Assembly (NCBI GenBank): GCA_030435675.1
Contig: CM059623.1
Coordinates: 3,622,012-3,686,011 of the forward strand
DNA from: Steinernema hermaphroditum
Lineage: Eukaryota; Nematoda; Chromadorea; Rhabditida; Steinernematidae
Direction: 5' to 3'
Length of the DNA stretch: 64,000 nucleotides
Numbering within the stretch: position 1 is the stretch's first letter; each line of letters opens with the position of its first letter. Position numbers and translations under genes: made by a program. Below, piece by piece: positions 57,574 through 64,000 of the stretch. A model generated the notes under the pieces. It searched no databases and was not told the origin of the DNA. It saw nothing but the letters and a program-made list of their open reading frames with translations.

Positions 57574-58807
57574 GGGATTGCATCTCCATAGCATATGGTG
57601 TTCGGAAATATTAAATTGAAACGAGATAAAGAATAAAAAATGAAAAATATTTCTAGATACAGAAATTTTTGTTGAGAACACGGCGATCAACTCTGGATGT
57701 ACTGGGACGCGCCCCGGGCATCTGCACCCTAAGTGAGTCACTAACCCTAACCATAACCGTCGGACACATATCTCTGCCTTCTCTGCATCTCCCAAACCGC
57801 TCTTTTCGAATGGTCACATATGTGAGAGTATCATAAAAGCGCCGCACTTTCCATCACCAATGGAACGGTCCGAAGGGAGCGGGCTATCATAGTCAACCAA
57901 ACCACTATCACAACAAAAAGATAAAATCCTAAAAACATCAAGCCTTAGCTCGAGACCGACACCTTGACCGCTCCTTTTTTAGAAAAAAAAGAGAATTCAG
58001 GTCAGTATCAAAAAACATGATCTTCATCTTTCGCCTCTGAAAGTGTCATGTTGGAGTTGATCTACGGATTAGACACATATTCCTTCTAAATAAAATTGAT
58101 ACATACTAAATACGATGTTCTTGACCTTTCCACGCATAGATTAACAAGCATAGATTAACACCCACCTCCCCACTCTGCATTGTCCCATCCGACAGGCCCT
58201 CCCTTTCGGCAATAATTCGTTGGGGAACACATGTTCTGACCCTGGATGTCCGAGCTCAGCGCTCTCGGACATATGTGTGCTATCCCTATGAGAGCCCCTT
58301 TACTGATACGGTTATGAATAGGGTTCAGGAAGGAGAGGATGGAGGTCATAGGAGGAGACCAGTGTCTTGAACGGATCCTTCCATTCTCCATGTCTTAGAT
58401 TGACTCTCCAGACTAGTTTCCTCCTCCGTTCCGGCGCCCTGGCACTTCGAATGTTTGGGCAGAGAACATTGTATTGTGAAAAGGAGTCACACAGACAGAT
58501 TTCATGTTTAGTTGGTCATGAGAAAGTTGCAAAAGTTGAAGTTGAGTAAAAGAATTTCTACAATGAACTAAATTGAGAAATGAAACGATCGAGGTGCTGG
58601 AAACGAGGTGCTTCATGTTTTAGGTTTTTTATTTTATTGTTTGGTGAGTGATAGCTAGTTTACTGTACATGTAGATCTCTCCTAACTCTATGTACCTACC
58701 ATCTGACCGGATGTGTGAGAGACGACAGCAAGTGTAAATTCACACACTTCCGCGTGAGCCGACCTGCCCCACTCATGAATGTGACGGTCATTTCATCCAG
58801 TAGCTCC
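57574..58807. other. Intergenic region containing a small MITE
   Basis: The MITE copy at 57865-57985 is listed separately. No gene supported elsewhere. The final TTTCATCCAG at about 58790-58799 is a likely trans-splice acceptor for the following gene. Confidence 0.4.
57865..57985 (-). mobile_element. Small MITE with GGAGCGGTC ends (reverse copy)
   Basis: Reverse complement aligns with 27755-27880: AGGAGCGGTCAAGG, CTCGAGCTAAGGCTTGATG, CTATGATAGCC and CCCTTCGGACCG. Ends are short inverted repeats; no coding content. Confidence 0.6.
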
Positions 58808-59872
58808 ATGGAATTCACTCCGTTCGTGTTCATCGACTCCGTCGTCGATCTGCTGATGGATCTCAAGAGCTGCTGGCAGCTGTCCGGCTATTGGGGTAAG
58901 GTGAAGACGGGCGAAAGGAGGACTCTCTATGCGTCGGCCGATGTGAATCGCGCAACGATGGACTTACCGGACGTGGATCCTCTGATGATTCACTCGAAAT
59001 GCATAAACGTCTCTTGGAGTATATTCTATCCAACCCCCTACGACGACCAAAAGTTCATCTCGGCCATCTCGACTCCTGTGTTTACTCGACGACCCCAAAA
59101 ACTCTCCATTCGCAAAGTCAATAAGCACGTGGACTCCTTCGACGTGCAGCTGCGCGTTCTCAAAATCCTCAATGCCATAAATGGCAACTTTTCCACAATC
59201 GACATCAGAGGCATTCGTGGAATGAACCTCCCCCTTGAGAACCTCTTCGACAGGATTCTGAAGAGCTACAGTCCGGACGCTGCGAAAGTGATCAAGTCGG
59301 ACATCACCACGAAAACGCTGTTCATGATTCTGCGCCACACCGGAAAGCCTCGAGGAGCAAAGCTGCTATTGAGCTCTCTTAACACGGACGGCTCATCTTC
59401 AGCCAGTTTATCGAAATTGAGCGTTTCGTTCATTGGAATGAGAGGCTGGAGCGGCTCGATCGCGAAAACATTCCGCCACAACTACTCAAGGAAGCTACCA
59501 AATGTTATTGAGATCAAACGGTCGGACGTCACTCCAGAGACCATCCAGTTCATCATGGAGAACTGCGTGAAGTCGCGCTCGAAGGTCATCGACATTCGTA
59601 GTCCATATGTGCCAAACGTGTCCAAAGAGCTGTTGCCCAACTTCTTCAAGGAGTGGGACGAGTCGCCCTATCCGATAGAGCTGTCGGTCAACGTTCACTT
59701 AGACGATGTCGAAAGCGACCTAGAATTGGTAAAGGCCTGTTTCGAACCTGACTACGAAGGCTCTCAGTACTCTCAGTACTTCGGAGAGCACAAACTCGTC
59801 CTTGTGCACAAATCGTTGGAACGCGTCGTCAAGGTAGGAGTCAACTACTTTCTGTTCTCTGCCAAGGAATAG
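58808..59872 (+). CDS. Uncharacterised single-exon protein, multicopy nematode-type family
   Basis: One uninterrupted exon of 354 codons starting MEFTPFVFIDSVVDLL. The frame is open upstream to 58715, but this ATG lies 8-9 nt after a TTCATCCAG acceptor and begins the conserved hydrophobic N-terminus, so I prefer it. The protein is soluble, without signal peptide or membrane span, and has leucine/isoleucine-spaced segments (VIEIKRSDVTPETIQFIMEN and KVIDIRSPYVPNVSKELL) reminiscent of F-box-associated or repeat-type families expanded in nematodes; I cannot name the domain. A scrambled copy lies at 62338-62672 and an inverted near-identical one from 63601 to the window end, so the family is amplifying locally. 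Confidence 0.75.
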   Translation: MEFTPFVFIDSVVDLLMDLKSCWQLSGYWGKVKTGERRTLYASADVNRATMDLPDVDPLMIHSKCINVSWSIFYPTPYDDQKFISAISTPVFTRRPQKLSIRKVNKHVDSFDVQLRVLKILNAINGNFSTIDIRGIRGMNLPLENLFDRILKSYSPDAAKVIKSDITTKTLFMILRHTGKPRGAKLLLSSLNTDGSSSASLSKLSVSFIGMRGWSGSIAKTFRHNYSRKLPNVIEIKRSDVTPETIQFIMENCVKSRSKVIDIRSPYVPNVSKELLPNFFKEWDESPYPIELSVNVHLDDVESDLELVKACFEPDYEGSQYSQYFGEHKLVLVHKSLERVVKVGVNYFLFSAKE

Positions 59873-60002
59873 CAACGTTTGATACACTGATGTTGTAAGG
59901 TGTATCACGATAATATCTCAATTTGTCTTAAAGACTTTGAGGAAAGGTACGAACACAGGACAACCATGAATTCGCACATCCTTCAGTGTACCAGTTCACT
60001 TG

Positions 60003-60363
60003 TCAAGGACTGTCCGACAAACTTCTGAGCACGGGCTTCACAAATTCGACCGGTGGCTTCGAGATGCCTTGGCAAGAATACAGAATCATGATCTTTACCA
60101 AGGTCTTTCTTTCTCCGACTTCGACTTCCTGATTGATCTGCGCGTCCTCTCCGTCCGCTAAAACGAAAACTGTCAGTAGTCGATATGAGAATATGAACAC
60201 TTACAAGGCATTTCAACGTCAGCTGCCGATTGTTCATTCGGCTTAGCTTCGTCTTTTGGCTCACCACGCTCCGCATCAACTAGCTGCTTAGCATAGTCTC
60301 TCACATGCAACAGGAAGCGCTTCGCGCTCTTGTTCACCCCATCAATGACATCCGTCAGGGCGG
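60003..60363 (-). CDS. Small spliced hypothetical gene (partial)
   Basis: Two minus-strand exons, about 60363-60205 and 60157-60003, join in frame across a 47 nt intron (donor GTAAGT, acceptor TTTTAG). The first encodes a charged amphipathic helix (DVIDGVNKSAKRFLLHVRDY), the second ends VLRSLSDSP then TGA. An in-frame stop precedes the first exon, so another exon is needed upstream; a hydrophobic Gly/Ala/Ile-rich segment at about 60380-60560 could belong to it but could not be joined. No homology recognised. Confidence 0.35.
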
Positions 60364-62337
60364 CTTATGTTCTCGCGACGTTCCGGCAATCGCAGCACCT
60401 ATAATTAACCCTATAAAATCCCAGCCCAGAGGCGTTGCCGCGTACCTCATTCGGAGCTCTTCCCGTTGACATGACAAAAAATGTTTTTCAAATGAGCTAT
60501 TATGATGGGTCCAATACCGACTGCAGCCGCCACTGCACCGGTCGATGTTGTTCCTGGCGCACCGTTTTTTTTTTCATCAGTTCTTGTAATTTGTAATTGA
60601 ACTCAATCAAATGGCTTGAGTTGCTGACACTTCCGCGGAATGAGTTAGCGAACGAACAATCGTTCTGAAATGCGAGATATTGTAGTGTTGTAATTTTTTA
60701 TGAACGCGACGCGGTACAAAAACCATGACGCGAAGACATGGACCTCACAATGCATTCCCATCATAATCAGTTCATATAAACACCCCCAAATTCCCAAATT
60801 TCTCAGGAATTGTTTACAAATTTTACAGAAGAACAATTCATATTCCTGTGCGCCGGGTACTGACAGAAACCGAGTGATAAGCTTGAGCAGAGATGGTTGC
60901 CACGATGAACCCCAGATCACTATGACACTCCTAAACTGCGCCCTGTTGCGCACCCCTGAAATTACCAAAACGCACTTGCTTCTCACAAAAATTCGCGCGC
61001 CACTTTCTAAACAAAAAACACTTCTCAGAAAGCGCATAAGAAGGCTGCACTCAAATTTCAGCAAGTCGAAACGCTGTAGCTCAACGGGAAATAAGTTCAT
61101 TTAACGCGTTCATGCGGATCTGCATCCCTGGATAGTACTAATAGATGGGGATCGTCACCGCCACCACCACTACCACTTCAAAACGATCAAAGGAGCCCAA
61201 CTAGATAATTTTCAACTCCACTTTTGCGTCTGAATCAATTTAGGATTTTGCGCGGATTTTGCAGAAACAGTCGCCCGCCTCTCGCTCGCTGTCGTTTTCT
61301 ACTCGAGACTCACCGATGATTTCGTAGGGCATTTCCCCCTACAGGACATTTTCTGACTGATTTCACAAAGCTCTGCTTGACAAAGTAGCACGCAAGTGTT
61401 GATTTTTGACTCAACATGCTTTCTTTGAGCTGCCCAAGATAAAAGGCAGCCATTTCCAGACAATGTAGTTTTCGTAAACAATGTAGCTTTCTCATAGGCT
61501 TCCCATTTCTTTGGATGCGACCACTGGACAGGTTTACTCATTATTTCAAAGCTGCGATTCTTTTTTGATTGAGAAACTCGGGGAAAGCCCTCATGGTAAT
61601 GCGAATGAGGTAGTTGTAGAAGTTGGTTTTGGCAGGATAAACCGGTACGGAGGAGGGAATGGAAGGGAAAGTATAAAAGTGAGAAGACAAAAGTCAAGTT
61701 GGATGAAAGTAGAAAGGATTTTCTAGGATCTTAAGCTTTTTTGACAAGGCCAAGTCGAACGGTTGTCGTAGTTGCAGATTTTTTCCTTCCTTCTATTGAG
61801 TTGGAACACTGAAAAATAATGTTTGATTCCAAAAAGACAAATATTTCACTCAAGGCTTCATCATTTGACTGCGCATTCTCAGAGCGACCGAAAACCTGAT
61901 CTCTCTATCGTGGAATATGTGAGATTTCGAGTCACAAAATCTTATTTTGCCCATTTATGAAATTCAGGTTTGTTTTATATGCTGCTATTTCCTACAGTCT
62001 CATACAGGTAGATGGAGGTAAAGGAGAGTCTCGCCTTTTTCTTGGTTGCAAACGCTAGATAAAGCGTTAGCTCTACGGAGCAGTTTTGCTGTTTCGAACT
62101 GAATGAATGTGTGTCTACAATTGCGTTCAAGAAGCTGATTGCGGTTGGAGAGTGGCCACGAAGTCCAATCGAACATGAACTGGACAGATATGATCTTTGC
62201 ACTTCAGGCATCTGGAATCTGGAAGCTCAACGGGAGTGGTTGTCCAAGAAGATCAGGGTTTCCTTGGTCAAATGATTCTGAAAACGCTGGAAAAATGCTG
62301 GGTGATCCTCTGACCGGTGACCGGTGATCAATTCAAG
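60364..62337. other. Intergenic region, nothing coding supported
   Basis: Frames of about 130-150 codons at 60645-61104 are open on both strands over the same DNA and have no motif, so they are probably chance. The rest is AT-rich with no repeats recognised. Confidence 0.35.
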
Positions 62338-62672
62338 ACAATTGCGAACGTTTTTCCTTTTTTCCTGCGAATGCTTTCGATGTCGATTCTGGAAAAGTTG
62401 CCATTTATGGCATTGAGGATTTTGAGAGCGCGCCGCTGCACGTCGATGGAGTCCGCGTGCTTATTGACTTTCCAAATCCAGAGTTCCTGGGGTCCTGGGG
62501 AACGTTGACCGACAGCTCTATCGGATAGGGCGACTCGTCCCACTCCTTGAAGAAGTTGAGCAACTGCTCTTTGGACACGTTCGGCACATATGGACTTCGG
62601 ATATCGATGAGTTTCGAGCGCGACTTCACGCAGTTCTCCATGATGAACTGGATGGTCTCTGGAGTGACTTCC
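62338..62672 (-). pseudogene. Scrambled pseudogene of the 58808 family
   Basis: On the minus strand 62672-62500 matches the part of the 58808 gene from VTPETIQFIMEN through YPIELSVNV. It is followed directly (about 62495-62370) by sequence that in the intact gene lies much earlier (NSPFAKSIST-frame DNA, protein KVNKHVDSFDVQLR to NGNFS). The order of segments is therefore reversed relative to the gene, and the junction shifts frame. It cannot make the normal protein. Confidence 0.8.
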
Positions 62673-63314
62673 GTAACTAATATAGAGTCCAGGGAGGAAG
62701 GACGTGCTCACGGAGCTAAAGGTTGCTGTCAAATGATTGCACTGTGCGCTATGTCCTGGATGTACAAAGAAAGTATGTTCTTTGACCGGTTTGCTTGAAC
62801 CGTAGTCCAATCGAAGGGCAATCTGTGCCTCCGGTTTCCATTGTGGACACGAGAAGACTTCATACACCGTGTCGGATTTCGGTTGTGCGTATATCCGCAA
62901 AAACAAACATCCTTTCGCGTCGTGCCAGCATCCGCAAAGTACGGATCCGCAAGATGGCATATAGTACGTGTGTTCGGGAGAATCGTTGGCAATTCCATAC
63001 TGAATTTTATCGCTTGTCATAGCCATGAGGCACTTATCCTGAGTGCAGGAGCTAACTGGGGAGCATCTCTTACTGGAATGGACGTGATGTGAAAATTCTC
63101 TCGTGAAGTATTCGGACTTCTGCTGGCACTCCAAGAATAGGCTATCGATTGACACATGAAGAGTGGCCAGAACGTCCTTCTCATGGTCCGTCAACATGGT
63201 GCATGACGGGTTTGCGTAAGGAATAAGCGATAGCAAGGTTGCCTCCGTGAATGTGCTCTCTGAGCGGCCGTTTGCGTTGCTGCGGCCTTCGTGGCTGTGG
63301 CTGGGTGATGGTCG
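62673..63314 (-). pseudogene. Retroelement envelope-like glycoprotein fragment (phlebovirus G2-type)
   Basis: A minus-strand frame open from 63314 to the junction at about 62673 encodes a Cys-rich segment with a CGSVLCGCWHDAKGC cluster and a following VYEVFSCPQW, recalling the G2-type envelope proteins carried by nematode Bel/Pao and gypsy-like retroelements. There is no start, no membrane anchor and no gag-pol or LTR nearby; the frame continues straight into the scrambled pseudogene. It is a broken fossil. The assignment rests on remembered family features and needs a profile search. Confidence 0.5.
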
Positions 63315-63600
63315 TCACTTCTGTGTCATCCGAGCGTCGTTCGTCATGATTAGGGTGACTTGGTACATGAGGGGCTGCTAGCTGAACGACCATCCTCTCT
63401 CCCGTGTCTTCGGATGTGCCAAGGGGTGGTTCCTTTTAAAACCACTGCGGTATGGGAACCATGTGATTCCGATACAAGCTATAGCCTTCAGAAGAATTGA
63501 CAGAAGCCGACTGAGGACGTAACAGCCCGGAACATAGAGTTTTAACACAAATTGAGATTTTATCGTAGCACGCCTTACAACATCAGTGGTACAAACGTTG
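63315..63600. other. Short spacer
   Basis: No gene. Its right end (about 63541-63600) is the inverted counterpart of the 3' flank of the 58808 gene (59873-59930), so the inverted duplication extends at least 60 nt beyond the stop codon. Confidence 0.5.
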
Positions 63601-64000
63601 CTATTCCTTGGCAGAGAACAGAAAGTAGTCGACTCCTACCTTGACGACGCGTTCCAACGATTTGTGCACAAGGACGAGTTTGTGCTCTCCGAAGTACTGA
63701 GAGTACTGAGAGCCTTCGTAGTCAGGTTCGAAACAGGCCTTTACCAATTCTAGGTCGCTTTCGACATCGTCTAAGTGAACGTTGACCGACAGCTCTATCG
63801 GATAGGGCGACTCGTCCCACTCCTTGAAGAAGTTGAACAACTGCTCTTTGGACACGTTTGGCACATATGGACTACGAATGTCGATGACCTTCGAGCGCGA
63901 CTTCACGCAGTTCTCCATGATGACCTGGATGGTCTCTGGAGTGACGTCCGACCGTTTGATCTCAACACGAGTTGGTAGCTTCCTTGAGTAGTTGTGGTTA
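63601..64000 (-). CDS. Inverted paralog of the 58808 gene (C-terminal part, runs off the window)
   Basis: The minus-strand frame is open from the window edge to the TAG at 63601. It encodes the last ~130 residues of the family, nearly identical to 58808-59872 (differences include VDYFLF for VNYFLF, KEQLFNF for KELLPNF and IQVIMEN for IQFIMEN). It is probably an intact gene continuing beyond 64000. Together with the plus-strand copy it forms two inverted arms separated by about 3.6 kb. Confidence 0.75.
   Translation of the reverse strand, partial: NHNYSRKLPTRVEIKRSDVTPETIQVIMENCVKSRSKVIDIRSPYVPNVSKEQLFNFFKEWDESPYPIELSVNVHLDDVESDLELVKACFEPDYEGSQYSQYFGEHKLVLVHKSLERVVKVGVDYFLFSAKE

Noticed and set aside
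60645..61104. Overlapping ~150-codon frames on both strands
   Set aside because: Open on both strands over the same bases with no motif on either, which points to chance.

Overview
The window looks like nuclear DNA of a free-living nematode, most likely clade V (rhabditid or diplogastrid). All clear genes are eukaryotic and split by many short introns (41-50 nt is common) ending in TTTCAG-type acceptors. Several starts lie 10-20 nt downstream of a further TTTCCAG/TTCATCCAG site, as expected for spliced-leader trans-splicing. Exons are GC-rich; introns and intergenic DNA are AT-rich and crowded with repeats. Species is not determined. All gene models below were built by hand from reading frames and splice sites. 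Intron phases were checked for every join except where stated.

Layout. 0.1-1.0 kb: end of a STARD3/MLN64-type START-domain gene (+). 1-8.4 kb: intergenic, with a three-copy TATA-ended repeat and a tRNA-like element. 8.4-10 kb: p70 S6 kinase (+), convergent with a NIPA-type magnesium transporter (10.1-11.8 kb, -). 15.8-18.4 kb: S28 serine carboxypeptidase (+). 19-24.8 kb: two tandem paralogous genes (-) for cysteine-containing secreted proteins of a family I cannot name; one ends in a Ser/Thr stalk and a GPI-type tail and carries a 0.7 kb foldback transposon in an intron. 25.9-30.1 kb: polypeptide GalNAc-transferase (+). 33.8-38.1 kb: eukaryotic 6-phosphofructokinase (+). 38.5-45.5 kb: three tandem C2H2 zinc-finger paralogs (-) with a fragment of the phosphofructokinase gene trapped between copies 2 and 3. 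46.6-48.5 kb: SLC13-type carboxylate transporter (-). 50.4-51.8 kb: secreted protein with two EGF-like modules (+). 52.7-53.0 kb: small single-span membrane protein (+). 55.2-57.6 kb: SLC17-like MFS transporter (+). 58.8-64 kb: a single-exon nematode-specific-looking gene, a scrambled pseudogene copy of it joined to an envelope-like retroelement fragment, and an inverted near-identical copy running off the right edge.

The housekeeping genes do not form a pathway cluster. S6 kinase and phosphofructokinase belong to growth and glycolysis, and NIPA, SLC13 and SLC17 are membrane carriers, but I see no sign of co-regulation or operon spacing. The distinctive biology is in the accessory parts: recent tandem duplication (zinc-finger array, GPI-type pair, 58-64 kb family), many degenerate tRNA-like elements with RNA polymerase III A/B boxes in both orientations, and several foldback elements, many of them inside introns.
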